Source of the DNA: SIG307 sp045596385
GTDB taxonomy: Bacteria > Bacillota > Clostridia > Lachnospirales > Lachnospiraceae
Length of the DNA: 64,000 nucleotides
NCBI GenBank assembly: GCA_045596385.1
Contig: JAZOCC010000015.1
Coordinates: forward strand, 62,001 to 126,000
Reading direction: 5' to 3'
The notes below the pieces were generated by a model, which saw nothing but the letters and a program-made list of their open reading frames with translations, made no database searches and had not been told where the DNA came from. This document shows positions 41,984-50,762 of the stretch, piece after piece. Positions within the stretch are counted from its first letter, which is position 1, and every line of letters starts with the position of its first letter. The translations under genes and the position numbers were made by a program.

Positions 41984-43321
41984 CTACATCTCCACAACCG
42001 TAAACTTTTGCATCATAGACTCCAGCATCTCTGCCTGACTGTTCATTTCTTCGCTGGCAGCCGCACACTCCTGCGATGTTGCCGAATTCATCTGGACCAC
42101 ATCATTAATATGATTTACACCTGTTGCAATTTGTTTAAAGGACTCTGCCTGTGCCTTTAACGCCTGTGCGGCCTGATTAATGTCTCCCATAATCTCGTTG
42201 GAATCGGTAACCACTTCCGCCAACTGCTTTGCGGTTTCATTTGCAATAACCATACCCTTTTCCACCGCAGCCAAAGAAGTATCGATCAATATCTTAGATT
42301 CCTTTGCCGCATCGGCACTCTGCGCCGCAAGAACAGACACCTGGTCCGCAACCACCGCAAATCCCTTACCGGCCTCACCGGCTCTTGCTGCCTCAATGGA
42401 TGCGTTTAGTGCCAAGAGATTGGTCTGGGAGGCAATATTATTAATCGCATCAATAATATTCTGAATCTTCATGGATGCATCGCTGATTTCATTCATTGCC
42501 GCAACCATCTCATGTACCTTCTCATTACTCTTGCCGATAGCGATTCCGGAGTTCTCTACTTTCTTGCTCACCATGTTAGCCGCTTCCGCACTCATAGACA
42601 CCTCTGAGGTAGCCGTCTCGATGGAAGCCGTAAGTTCTTCGGTTACGCCGGCCTGCTCCGCAGCTCCCTGTGCAAGCTCCGTCGAACTGTCAGCCACCTG
42701 ATTCGCTCCGTTTGTTACCTGTGCCGCTACACTGCGAATACTTACAACCATATCACCTATGCTCTTTTCAAAAGAAAACATGGAATTTGAAATTTCCGCA
42801 AAAGCACCCTTCATCTCCACCGTCGGCTGAGCCGCAAAATTACCTCCCGCAAACTCGTTCATGCCTCTGCTGATATCCTCAATGTACGAGGCCAATGCCT
42901 TACAGGACTGCCGCAAACTTTCGGCCACCTGTCCCACTTCATCTTCGGATGTATACTTAATTGCAACATCAAGATTTCCCTCTGCCAGTTCCGCGGAAGC
43001 CTTTTCAATCTCCTTCAACGGGTCTGTTACCATCTTCTCCACACTCTTGCCCACAGATTTCATCATAACAAAGGAACCGAACAAAAAGAGTAACGGAAAA
43101 AAGAGTCCGAAAAACACCAGAATCTGAGTATTCCCCAACTGGGTCGCCACTTCCGGATCCAAACTTCCGAGCTTTACCGCAAGTATAAGTAATACGGCTA
43201 CGGTAAACACACAGGAAATTATCATCTGCTTGAACATGGATTTCAAACTATATTGTATTTTTTCCCCGATACTCTTGTTAATAAGTTTGCTTAACATTTT
43301 CTCCAACATCTGTTTTATCAT
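41984..43321 (-). CDS. Methyl-accepting chemotaxis protein, small sensor
   Basis: A 445-residue chemoreceptor. Two hydrophobic helices (about 32-52 and 65-90) are separated by only ~15 residues, so there is almost no external sensor domain. A HAMP domain (about 90-150; DPLKEIEKASAELAEGNLD) and the signalling coiled coil follow, with the hairpin tip IASQTNLLALNASIEAARAG-EAGKGFAVVAD. The start at 43321 follows AAAGGAG. The promoter TTGACA-N17-TATAAT at 43397-43425 is sigma-A type. It may sense membrane state or intracellular signals. Confidence 0.92.
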   Translation of the reverse strand: MIKQMLEKMLSKLINKSIGEKIQYSLKSMFKQMIISCVFTVAVLLILAVKLGSLDPEVATQLGNTQILVFFGLFFPLLFLFGSFVMMKSVGKSVEKMVTDPLKEIEKASAELAEGNLDVAIKYTSEDEVGQVAESLRQSCKALASYIEDISRGMNEFAGGNFAAQPTVEMKGAFAEISNSMFSFEKSIGDMVVSIRSVAAQVTNGANQVADSSTELAQGAAEQAGVTEELTASIETATSEVSMSAEAANMVSKKVENSGIAIGKSNEKVHEMVAAMNEISDASMKIQNIIDAINNIASQTNLLALNASIEAARAGEAGKGFAVVADQVSVLAAQSADAAKESKILIDTSLAAVEKGMVIANETAKQLAEVVTDSNEIMGDINQAAQALKAQAESFKQIATGVNHINDVVQMNSATSQECAAASEEMNSQAEMLESMMQKFTVVEM

Positions 43322-43396
43322 TACACACTTCTCCTTTGCACTCTGTTTTCCTATTACCGTTCTGTAAAGTTCAAACAGCACTGTAATATTTTCTAT

Positions 43397-43425
43397 ATTA
43401 TACACCAAATAATCAAATGTGTCAA
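43397..43425 (-). promoter_or_regulatory. Sigma-A promoter of the chemoreceptor gene
   Basis: On the minus strand TTGACA (43420-43425), 17 bases, TATAAT (43397-43402). Confidence 0.7.
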
Positions 43426-43481
43426 AATTATTTCGAGTCATTATCCATATTTTTATTACATTAAACTCCTAACAAGCAAGA

Positions 43482-43515
43482 AGTCCGGCACGCATTCATT
43501 TTCGCGTGTCGGACT
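43482..43515 (-). terminator. Terminator of the DEAD-box helicase gene
   Basis: AGTCCGGCACGC (43482-43493) pairs with GCGTGTCGGACT (43504-43515), followed on the minus strand by TTCTTGC. Confidence 0.65.
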
Positions 43516-43529
43516 CCATCGATTGTCTT

Positions 43530-45338
43530 CTATTTTTTCTTTCTTACCGGCTTTCCGGTGAGACTTACGTCTACCACACCAAGTTTTCCTTTGGCTTTCT
43601 TCTTTCCGGTACTCTTGCTCTTCTTCTCACCGGTACTTTCAGCCGAAGTTTCCATCCCCTCCGCAGGCCTTCTTCCTCTGCGACCTTCGGAGCTTCTTTC
43701 TTCACTCTTTCCTCTGCCACGTCCGGCACCCTTACCCTCGGATCGTCCGCCGGACTTTCCGTTTCCGTTGGCGCGCTCTATCTGGACATTGCGTCCGCGA
43801 ATCTTTACGTTCTGCATTGCTTCCAGCACCGCATCCGCATAGTCCACCGGCACCTCTACAAAGGTGTAGTTGTCGTACATCTGAATGGAACCCACCAGCT
43901 GTCCCGGCATACCGCTTTCGCCTGCAATGGCACCTACGATATCGCCCGGGCGAATTCGGTCACGCTTACCTACGTTCACAAACAAGCGGGCTCTGGCCGC
44001 TTTGCCTTCTCCTTCGCTCATATCCAGCCCCATATCAAATGCGGACTCGGTAGCGATTTCTCCCATAGCAAGTTTCAGAAGTGCCGCTGCCATCTCCAAC
44101 GAAGTACAATCGGTCTCCTCAATGTGCTTTTCAATCATCTCCGTCATGGTGCGAAGCTCACCGCCCGCAATCAGTTCATCCACCTGCTTCATCAGCTTTT
44201 CGGAACGAATGGCGTTGATATCGTTTGCCGACGGAATCGGGCGAAGGTGAATCTTCGTCTTGCAGTATCGCATAATATCCTTCAGCTTATATATTTCTTT
44301 TCCTACTACTAACGTATGGGAAGTACCCACACGCCCCGCACGGCCGGTTCTGCCGATACGATGTACATAATACTCGTCATCCTGCGGCACATCATAGTTA
44401 AATACCGCCTCCACATCATCCACATCGATGCCTCTTGCCGCCACATCCGTAGCCACCAAAAGATCGATTTTACCGCTACGGAAGGACTCCATAACACGGT
44501 CTCGCTGCTGCTGCTTTAAATCTCCGTGAAGGCCGTCCGCAAAATAACCCCGAAGCTGCAAATCCTCCACCAGCTCATCCACCAGCTTCTTGGTGTTACA
44601 GAACACCAGCGCCCGCTTCGGGTCGTACATATCCAAAAGTCTCGCCAATACCTCCGGCTTGTTCTTCTGGCGCACTTCATAATAATACTGCTCAATCTTC
44701 GGTACAGTCAGTTCTTTCTTTACCACACGAACGATTTCCGCATCCTTCTGGTAAGCCTCCGCCAAATCCATAATCGGCTGCGGCATGGTTGCGGAAAACA
44801 GAAGTGTCTGACGCTCCTCCGGAAGCTCTTTTAAAATCGTCTCGATATCCTCACGGAAGCCCATGTTTAACATTTCGTCCGCTTCGTCTAAGGTAATCAT
44901 CTTTACCGTACCCATTTTCAAAGTGTGGCGGCGCATATGGTCCATCACCCGGCCCGGCGTACCGATAATCACCTGCACGCCGCCCTTTAAGGAGCGAATC
45001 TGCTTGTTAATATCCTGACCGCCGTAAATCGGCAGCACCTTTACCCCATGCATAAATTTTGCCAGCTTACGGATTTCTTCCGCCACCTGGATGGCCAGCT
45101 CTCTTGTCGGACAAAGCACCAACGCTTGCAGACTCTTATCCTTCGGGTCCACTTTCTGGAGTAACGGAATACCGAAGGCTGCCGTCTTACCGGTACCGGT
45201 CTGGGCCTGGCCGATCATATCCTTTCCTTCTAACACTACCGGAATAGCCGCTGCCTGAATCGGCGACATTTCCTCAAAGCCCATCTCTGCTACCGCCCGT
45301 AAAATCGGTGCCTGCAAATTACTTTCATCAAATCTCAT
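43530..45338 (-). CDS. DEAD-box RNA helicase with DbpA-type RNA-binding domain
   Basis: A 602-residue ATP-dependent RNA helicase. Core motifs in order: Q-motif region (EEMSPIQAAAIPVVLEGKD), I AQTGTGKT, Ia PTRELAIQ, TPGRV, II DEAD, III SAT, IV/V ALVFCNTKK and ATDVAARGID, VI HRIGRTGRAG. A linker (about 370-450) leads to a DbpA-type RRM (about 460-535; RIRPGDIVGAIAGESGMPG) and a Gly/Arg/Lys-rich tail. It resembles DeaD/CshA-type helicases for ribosome assembly or cold response. The gene is monocistronic. Confidence 0.93.
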   Translation of the reverse strand: MRFDESNLQAPILRAVAEMGFEEMSPIQAAAIPVVLEGKDMIGQAQTGTGKTAAFGIPLLQKVDPKDKSLQALVLCPTRELAIQVAEEIRKLAKFMHGVKVLPIYGGQDINKQIRSLKGGVQVIIGTPGRVMDHMRRHTLKMGTVKMITLDEADEMLNMGFREDIETILKELPEERQTLLFSATMPQPIMDLAEAYQKDAEIVRVVKKELTVPKIEQYYYEVRQKNKPEVLARLLDMYDPKRALVFCNTKKLVDELVEDLQLRGYFADGLHGDLKQQQRDRVMESFRSGKIDLLVATDVAARGIDVDDVEAVFNYDVPQDDEYYVHRIGRTGRAGRVGTSHTLVVGKEIYKLKDIMRYCKTKIHLRPIPSANDINAIRSEKLMKQVDELIAGGELRTMTEMIEKHIEETDCTSLEMAAALLKLAMGEIATESAFDMGLDMSEGEGKAARARLFVNVGKRDRIRPGDIVGAIAGESGMPGQLVGSIQMYDNYTFVEVPVDYADAVLEAMQNVKIRGRNVQIERANGNGKSGGRSEGKGAGRGRGKSEERSSEGRRGRRPAEGMETSAESTGEKKSKSTGKKKAKGKLGVVDVSLTGKPVRKKK

Positions 45339-45426
45339 ACTATTCTTTTCCTATTCTATAGTTTCGAGTCTTTCCGCACCCGAACATTTTACATAATAAA
45401 GAATTCTTCTATTCCTTACTATGTCA

Positions 45427-45455
45427 AAAAGGCAGACTCACCGTCTGCCTTTACA
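45427..45455 (-). terminator. Terminator of the 45524 gene
   Basis: AAAGGCAGAC-TCACC-GTCTGCCTTT stem; on the minus strand it ends in CCTTTTTGAC. Confidence 0.8.
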
Positions 45456-45523
45456 CCATTCCCGACTTATGTTTCCGGCGCAAAGACTTTGTCAGTATAG
45501 CACAAAGTCCCGGAAAAATCAAC

Positions 45524-45856
45524 TTACAAATCTACTTCCAATACATTTTCAATTCGAATGATTTTGACAACTTCTTCCTGCTTTTTATTCTGATAACGAA
45601 TTTTCACCCATTCCTCATCCGCATCCAGCACCGTGCAGGTCAAAACCTTTGCCAATTCACCTTCCAAACTAACCTTCATTTTACACTCTGCATTCACCAA
45701 ATCACCGATAATCTTTGACATTCTGTCTTCCCCTTTCTGTTTTCTTTCGGATATCTTCATTCTGTGTTCCAGCTTTTTTACCTTCTCGTGGTCAGGCAAC
45801 AAGAAGCACATCATAATCACAAATGCCACATAGCCAAAATATCCGGCCCACTCCAT
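45524..45856 (-). CDS. Small membrane-anchored protein of unknown function
   Basis: A 110-residue protein with one N-terminal hydrophobic helix (about 4-20), a basic coiled region (25-45) and a compact ~65-residue C-terminal domain: MSKIIGDLVNAECKMKVSL, LTCTVLDADEEWVKI and VVKIIRIENVLEVDL. The C-terminal part has an Sm-like beta pattern. I do not know the family. The ATG has GGAGG nine bases upstream. It lies downstream of the Na+ symporter on the same strand with a 49-base gap and may be co-transcribed. Confidence 0.7.
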   Translation of the reverse strand: MEWAGYFGYVAFVIMMCFLLPDHEKVKKLEHRMKISERKQKGEDRMSKIIGDLVNAECKMKVSLEGELAKVLTCTVLDADEEWVKIRYQNKKQEEVVKIIRIENVLEVDL

Positions 45857-45905
45857 ACCTCATACCTCCTTTTGTATCTTCCTTTCCTACTACTTTCTTA
45901 TGCCT

Positions 45906-47276
45906 TTACTTTGCAAACACATTATAAAGCCCCATCACAAACAGCACAACCACCACTACCGGCAGCACATAAGTCATATATCCACGCATCCAGTTCGATA
46001 CCTTCATACCCTTGCCTTCGTTAGCCTCAGCTTGGAACTTTTTCCAGCCCCAGCCGTAACGGCAGGTACAAAACAGGATAAACAGCAAGGAACCCACCGG
46101 AAGCAACAAATTGCTGACAATAAAATCTTCCAAATCCATAATATTGGTACCCTTACCAAGAGGCGTAAAGCCCTTCCAAAGATTAAAGCCCAGAATACAC
46201 GGCAAAGACAGCACAAAGAGCAATACTCCGTTTACGAGACAAGCTTTTTTTCTGCTCCAACCGAACAAATCCACCGTACAGGATACCAGGTTTTCAAATA
46301 CTGCCAGCACCGTAGACAGTGCCGCAAAGGATAAGAATACAAAGAACAACCCGCCCCAGATTCTTCCTCCGGACAGATTATTGAAAATATTCGGCAACGT
46401 GATAAAAATCAAGCTGCTTCCGCTGTCCACCTCTACCCCATAGGCCATACACGCCGGGAAGATAATGAGTCCCGAAGCAAAGGCCACAAAGGTATCCAGC
46501 ACCGCCACGCGGGTTGCCTCTCCCATAAGGGCTCGTTCTTTGCCGATATAGCTACCGAACACCGCCATACTTCCGATACCGATACTCAGAGTAAAAAACG
46601 CCTGATTCATAGCACCTACAACTACATTGCCGATACCGATTTCCTTCATCCGGTCAAGATCCGGAATCAGATAAAAGCGTAAGCCTTCTCCGCTGCCCGG
46701 CAAAGTAATACTATTAACGGCCAGCACTATCATAATGGCAAACAACGCCAACATCATCCATTTCGTAATACGTTCCAAACCATTCTGTAGTCCGATAGAG
46801 CATACCGCAACCGCAATCAAAATCGTAATCGCCACGGAAAGAATCATCATCCCCGGTTCAAGTAACATCCCCTCGTACTCCGCCTTAACTTCTGCGGCAT
46901 TAAGCCCTTCAAAGGTTCCTCCCACGGTCTTTACAAAGTACTGCAACAGCCACCCTGCCACGCTGGTATAAAACATTAACAACAGGTAGTTGCCTGCCAA
47001 TGCCGCATAGCCGTGCAAATGCCACTTACTGCCCTTCGGCTCCAGCTCCTGATAAAACTTCACCGGACTTTTCTGCGCCGCACGACCGATGGCAAACTCC
47101 ATGGTCATAATCGGCACTCCCAGCGCCACAAGGAAGAAAATATAAATCAGTACAAAGGCTCCTCCGCCGTTTTGACCGACCATGTAAGGAAACTTCCATA
47201 CGTTTCCCAGGCCGATTGCACAGCCCGCGCTCAGTAAAAGGAAACCAAGGCGGCTTCCCAAACGTTCTCTCTGCAT
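45906..47276 (-). CDS. Neurotransmitter:sodium symporter (SNF) family transporter
   Basis: A 456-residue membrane protein with about 12 helices and the LeuT-fold signature: LGFLLLSAGCAIGLGNVWKF-PYMVGQNGGGAF near the N-terminus, AIGRAAQKSP, and the unwound helix-6 region FFTLSIGIGSMAVFGSYIG. Bacterial members import amino acids such as tryptophan, tyrosine or leucine with Na+. The start at 47276 aligns with the family start although its ribosome site is weak; a longer frame start at 47354 adds a non-conserved stretch. Confidence 0.9.
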   Translation of the reverse strand: MQRERLGSRLGFLLLSAGCAIGLGNVWKFPYMVGQNGGGAFVLIYIFFLVALGVPIMTMEFAIGRAAQKSPVKFYQELEPKGSKWHLHGYAALAGNYLLLMFYTSVAGWLLQYFVKTVGGTFEGLNAAEVKAEYEGMLLEPGMMILSVAITILIAVAVCSIGLQNGLERITKWMMLALFAIMIVLAVNSITLPGSGEGLRFYLIPDLDRMKEIGIGNVVVGAMNQAFFTLSIGIGSMAVFGSYIGKERALMGEATRVAVLDTFVAFASGLIIFPACMAYGVEVDSGSSLIFITLPNIFNNLSGGRIWGGLFFVFLSFAALSTVLAVFENLVSCTVDLFGWSRKKACLVNGVLLFVLSLPCILGFNLWKGFTPLGKGTNIMDLEDFIVSNLLLPVGSLLFILFCTCRYGWGWKKFQAEANEGKGMKVSNWMRGYMTYVLPVVVVVLFVMGLYNVFAK

Positions 47277-47524
47277 ACTATCATTCTCGCTTTCTATTAT
47301 TCTAACCGGAAGGTCCCTCTTACACTTCTTTAACGCTCCCGGAACAAATCCCACCTTTTCATTTTACTATGATGCGGCCGGATGTGCAACTTCTTTTTAC
47401 TTTACCCATGCACCTCTGTTACATTTTCCTTTTCCCGGAATATCTCTTCCGGGTCCGGGCAATCCTTTGACAACCACTACACTTCGTGCTATACTGTAAG
47501 AACCAAACATACGGAGGATTACTC

Positions 47525-48265
47525 ATGAGCAAAAAGAAACTTACAAATAAACAAAAAAAGCTGTACGGCACCTTGTTGGTTATTGCCGCCATTGTCATTC
47601 TTGCTCTTATCAAAGGGAAGGATTTGAAGCAGGTATTCAATTCCCTGTTCCCGGACGGTATCTCCTCAGAACAGACGTTAGACACCGAAAACATCGGCAA
47701 CACTCTGACCGATGTATTATCCGGAGATAAATTAGCCGCCACACCGTCTTTAAAGGACTCCGAAAACAAAACCGGCGTTACTCCTACTGCTTCTCCGGAG
47801 CCGACCGAAACACCGGTGCCGGCTACTCCTACTCCGGAACCGACGGCCACAGTGGCACCGACAAGCACCCCGGAACCGACGAAAACTCCGACTCCGGAGC
47901 CGACCAAGTCTCCGTTAGAACTGGTAGAAGAGGACGGCGTTTACAGCACACCGGATTTGGTAGCAGCCTATATCTACACCTTCCACAAGCTTCCGTCTAA
48001 CTTCATTACCAAAAACGAAGCCAGCAAGCTCGGGTGGAACAGCAAAGAAGGAAACCTTTGGGATGTCACCGATGAAATGTCCATCGGCGGCGACAAGTTT
48101 GGCAACTACGAAGGCCTCCTTCCGAAGGCAAAGGGACGCCAGTGGTACGAATGCGATGTTAACTACTACGGCGGATACCGCGGCGCAGAGCGTATTCTCT
48201 ACTCCAACGACGGCCTGATTTACTACACCGATGACCACTACGAAAGCTTTACACAGCTTTATTAA
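47525..48265 (+). CDS. Barnase-family secreted ribonuclease with Thr/Pro linker
   Basis: A 246-residue protein: cationic start, one hydrophobic helix (about 12-28) that is a signal anchor or peptide, a Pro/Thr/Glu spacer (about 80-135; TPTPEPT units), and a C-terminal barnase domain (about 140-246). Key residues match barnase: LPSNFITKNEASKLGW, catalytic Glu in YECDVNYYGGYRGAERILYS, Arg in the same loop, and His in TDDHYESF. The start at 47525 follows GGAGG. It is paired with a barstar gene 11 bases downstream, so it is a toxin with its immunity protein, possibly aimed at competitors. Confidence 0.93.
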   Translation: MSKKKLTNKQKKLYGTLLVIAAIVILALIKGKDLKQVFNSLFPDGISSEQTLDTENIGNTLTDVLSGDKLAATPSLKDSENKTGVTPTASPEPTETPVPATPTPEPTATVAPTSTPEPTKTPTPEPTKSPLELVEEDGVYSTPDLVAAYIYTFHKLPSNFITKNEASKLGWNSKEGNLWDVTDEMSIGGDKFGNYEGLLPKAKGRQWYECDVNYYGGYRGAERILYSNDGLIYYTDDHYESFTQLY

Positions 48266-48276
48266 AGGAGGCTTTC

Positions 48277-48564
48277 ATGAAACAGCGTGTCACTCTTAGC
48301 GGAAACAAAATGACCTCCCGGGAGGTCCTGCACACTTATCTGGCAAAAAAGCTGGCCTTTCCGTCCTACTACGGAAAAAACCTGGATGCCTTGCATGACT
48401 GCCTTACCGAACGTAGCACCCTGCTCCACATCACCGTTACCTATGCGGACCGGTTAAGGGAGAATTTAGGTAACTACGGCGACGCATTGTTGCAGGTATT
48501 ACAGGACGCAGCAGAGGCGAATGGACTCATTACCGTTTCCGTGTATGCGGATAGGCGGATTTAG
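48277..48564 (+). CDS. Barstar-family ribonuclease inhibitor
   Basis: A 95-residue intracellular inhibitor. The barstar core is visible: SREVLHTYLAKKLAFPSYYG-KNLDALHDCL, where the Tyr-Tyr/Gly-Lys-Asn-Leu-Asp-Ala-Leu pattern includes the acidic barnase-binding surface, followed by the ITVTYADRL strand. AAGGAGG precedes the ATG. Coupled to the barnase gene; it should protect the producer from its own RNase. Confidence 0.93.
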   Translation: MKQRVTLSGNKMTSREVLHTYLAKKLAFPSYYGKNLDALHDCLTERSTLLHITVTYADRLRENLGNYGDALLQVLQDAAEANGLITVSVYADRRI

Positions 48565-48609
48565 CTGATAGAAACATTTATCAACAAGATTTTAGAATTC
48601 TCTTTTTTA

Positions 48610-48641
48610 GGGCACTGCAAAGAAACTGCGGTGCCCTTTTT
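48610..48641 (+). terminator. Terminator of the barnase-barstar operon
   Basis: GGGCAC-TGC...GC-GGTGCCC stem followed by TTTTT. Confidence 0.85.
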
Positions 48642-48667
48642 GAGTTACTCTTGAGCGGAACAACAAA

Positions 48668-48691
48668 GGGCCCGCAGTTTCCTGCGAGCCC
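48668..48691 (-). terminator. Terminator of the NatAB operon
   Basis: GGGCCCGCAG pairs with CTGCGAGCCC; on the minus strand TTTGTTG follows. Confidence 0.7.
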
Positions 48692-48698
48692 TTCACAA

Positions 48699-49922
48699 CT
48701 ATGCGTTTAACATAACCTTTTCGTTTTTAAATACCTTCGAAATCGCCAGTACGATTACTACTGTGCAAAGCAGGTTGCTAACCGCACTCATACCGAACTC
48801 CATCATACTGATTTCGCTGGTCACAATTCGCTGTACAGCCACTGCGGTACCGTATACCGGAATTGCGTAGGTGGAGCGCTCCGGATTATCGTTATTGCTC
48901 AGCATAATCATGAAGCCTACAACCATCACTACCATCTGAAGCGGCATCACATAAGAGCTTGCTTCCTTTACGGTCTTTGCAAATACGGACAAGAGACAAA
49001 TTACCGCAACAAACAATAATACCAAGGTAATCATGAGCACCAGCAGCTGCAGAGCCTGCGGTACCGTCAGGGAAAGATTCATCGGAAGCGCCTCGGATGT
49101 ATCTCCTAAGCCCTTGCTCATCAACGGCATACCGAAAATCGCAGAACATGCATATACAACGGAAGAAAGCACGGACAACAGAGAAAGTGCAAACAACTTA
49201 CCGTATACAATGGAGCTGCGCTTTACCGGACTGAGAAGCATGCTGGCCATAGTGCCGCGCTCCTTTTCTCCCGCAATGGCATCGATACACACACTCATGG
49301 CACTGGCAAATAACATAATTACCATCATATACGGAAGCATCATTGCCAGGAATTCTCCGCCGGCCTTCTCTTCGTCAATAATCAAGTCTTTATTTGTATT
49401 AAACACCGTAAGTAAATCCAGATTTCCGAAACGATTCTGCAACAAACCGGTTTCTAATGCCTCTAAAACCATAGCATCAAAGTTACTTGCTGCCGCACTG
49501 GAATAATTTCTGGAAGAATTGTAACCTATCGTTACCTGCGGAATGGTATCGCCGGCTTCCTTATAGGTAGCTGCCAATTCCATAAACGCCGTATCAAAGG
49601 ATACCAAAAGGTCAGCCTCACCGGCCAAAATATCGGCGCGGATTCCGGCAATCTCCTCAGCGGAAGCATCCGCCGCCAGATATGTGACTTCAGCCACATT
49701 CAAATAGCCGGACTGATTGATAATGGTCTTTACTTCCTCCGGTGCATTCTGCACATATACGATTCCCACATGTTCTTCAACCTCGGACACCATGTTGCCC
49801 ATCAACACACCCATCAGGCCAAACATACCCACCATAATAATAAGCGGCAGAATAAACAGGGAAAAAATCATCTTCTTATCGCTGAAAATACGATATACTT
49901 CTTTCTTAAATATACTAAACAT
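48699..49922 (-). CDS. ABC-2 type transporter permease (NatB-like)
   Basis: A 407-residue permease: an N-terminal helix (about 17-42), a large external domain (about 45-185), then five helices to the C-terminus (SVCIDAIAGEKERGTMASML is the conserved loop of the ABC-2/NatB family). It directly follows the ATPase gene without a gap. With it, this probably exports Na+ or, more often in this family, peptides or drugs. The CPBP protease gene at the head of the operon fits the pattern of bacteriocin or peptide immunity modules. Confidence 0.9.
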   Translation of the reverse strand: MFSIFKKEVYRIFSDKKMIFSLFILPLIIMVGMFGLMGVLMGNMVSEVEEHVGIVYVQNAPEEVKTIINQSGYLNVAEVTYLAADASAEEIAGIRADILAGEADLLVSFDTAFMELAATYKEAGDTIPQVTIGYNSSRNYSSAAASNFDAMVLEALETGLLQNRFGNLDLLTVFNTNKDLIIDEEKAGGEFLAMMLPYMMVIMLFASAMSVCIDAIAGEKERGTMASMLLSPVKRSSIVYGKLFALSLLSVLSSVVYACSAIFGMPLMSKGLGDTSEALPMNLSLTVPQALQLLVLMITLVLLFVAVICLLSVFAKTVKEASSYVMPLQMVVMVVGFMIMLSNNDNPERSTYAIPVYGTAVAVQRIVTSEISMMEFGMSAVSNLLCTVVIVLAISKVFKNEKVMLNA

Positions 49923-50699
49923 TTATCTGCCCTCCTTGTGATGCTCTTTGTAAAGCTTAAAGAATGCATCCTCTAAATCCTCTGCATTCGTCTCCGCCAG
50001 AAGCTCCGGAAGAGTTCCCTCCGTTACTTTCTTACCGTCGATAATGATGCCGACACGGTCGCAAAGCTTTTCCGCTTCGGACATAATATGGGTAGAGATA
50101 ATAACCAGCTTCCCCTCATCACGAAGCTTCTGAAGCAAATCGGTTACATTTCTTGCGGTTACAATATCAAGGCCGTTGGTCGGCTCGTCGAAGATAACCA
50201 CCTTCGGGTCATGAACCAAACTCACCGCAATGGAAGCTTTCTGCTTCATACCGGTAGAAAGTTCCTCGATTCTCTTGTTTTCAAATGCCGTAATCTCAAA
50301 ATACTCAAACAACTCTTTACGGCGGGCTTCAATCGTTGCCTCGTCGATTCCGTGGAGTTTTCCGAAGAAATGGAACAAATACTTCGGAGAGAAGTGCGGG
50401 TCCAGTTTGATTTCGTTGGTTAAAAAGCCGATGCACTCGCGCACCTTCTCCGGCTCCTTTACGGTATCGTGACCACATACGCTGACAGAGCCTTCCGTCG
50501 GTGTTAACAGCGTTGCCACACAACGAAGAGTCGTGGTCTTACCGGCACCGTTTGGTCCGAGAAGACCGTAAATCTCACCCGGCTTTGCGGTCAGGGTAAT
50601 GTTGTCTGCCGCCTTCTTTGTGGTTTCCTTTGTTTTAAGCTCCATCATCTTCTTTTTATTGAGCTTATATATTTTGGTCAAATTCTTAATCTCAATCAT
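49923..50699 (-). CDS. ABC transporter ATP-binding protein (NatA-like)
   Basis: A 258-residue ATPase. Walker A LLGPNGAGKTTTLR, Q loop IGFLTNEIKLDPHFSP, signature ELSTGMKQKASIAVSL (a STGMKQ variant typical of NatA), Walker B VVIFDEPTNGLDIV, and H-loop ISTHIMSEAEKL. An unusual Lys-rich insertion (KKKMMELKTKETTKKAAD) lies between residues 13 and 31. Its stop directly abuts the start of the permease gene. Confidence 0.93.
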   Translation of the reverse strand: MIEIKNLTKIYKLNKKKMMELKTKETTKKAADNITLTAKPGEIYGLLGPNGAGKTTTLRCVATLLTPTEGSVSVCGHDTVKEPEKVRECIGFLTNEIKLDPHFSPKYLFHFFGKLHGIDEATIEARRKELFEYFEITAFENKRIEELSTGMKQKASIAVSLVHDPKVVIFDEPTNGLDIVTARNVTDLLQKLRDEGKLVIISTHIMSEAEKLCDRVGIIIDGKKVTEGTLPELLAETNAEDLEDAFFKLYKEHHKEGR

Positions 50700-50762
50700 A
50701 CTATACTCCTTTCGCTGACCATAGTTTCATTTTCTATAACAATCCGTCTATCACGCACAACC

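Noticed and set aside
43506..44312. 268-residue plus-strand frame opposite the DEAD-box helicase gene
   Set aside because: It is the antisense of a clearly coding helicase C-terminus, with Ser/Leu/His-rich composition, no ribosome site and no recognisable domain.
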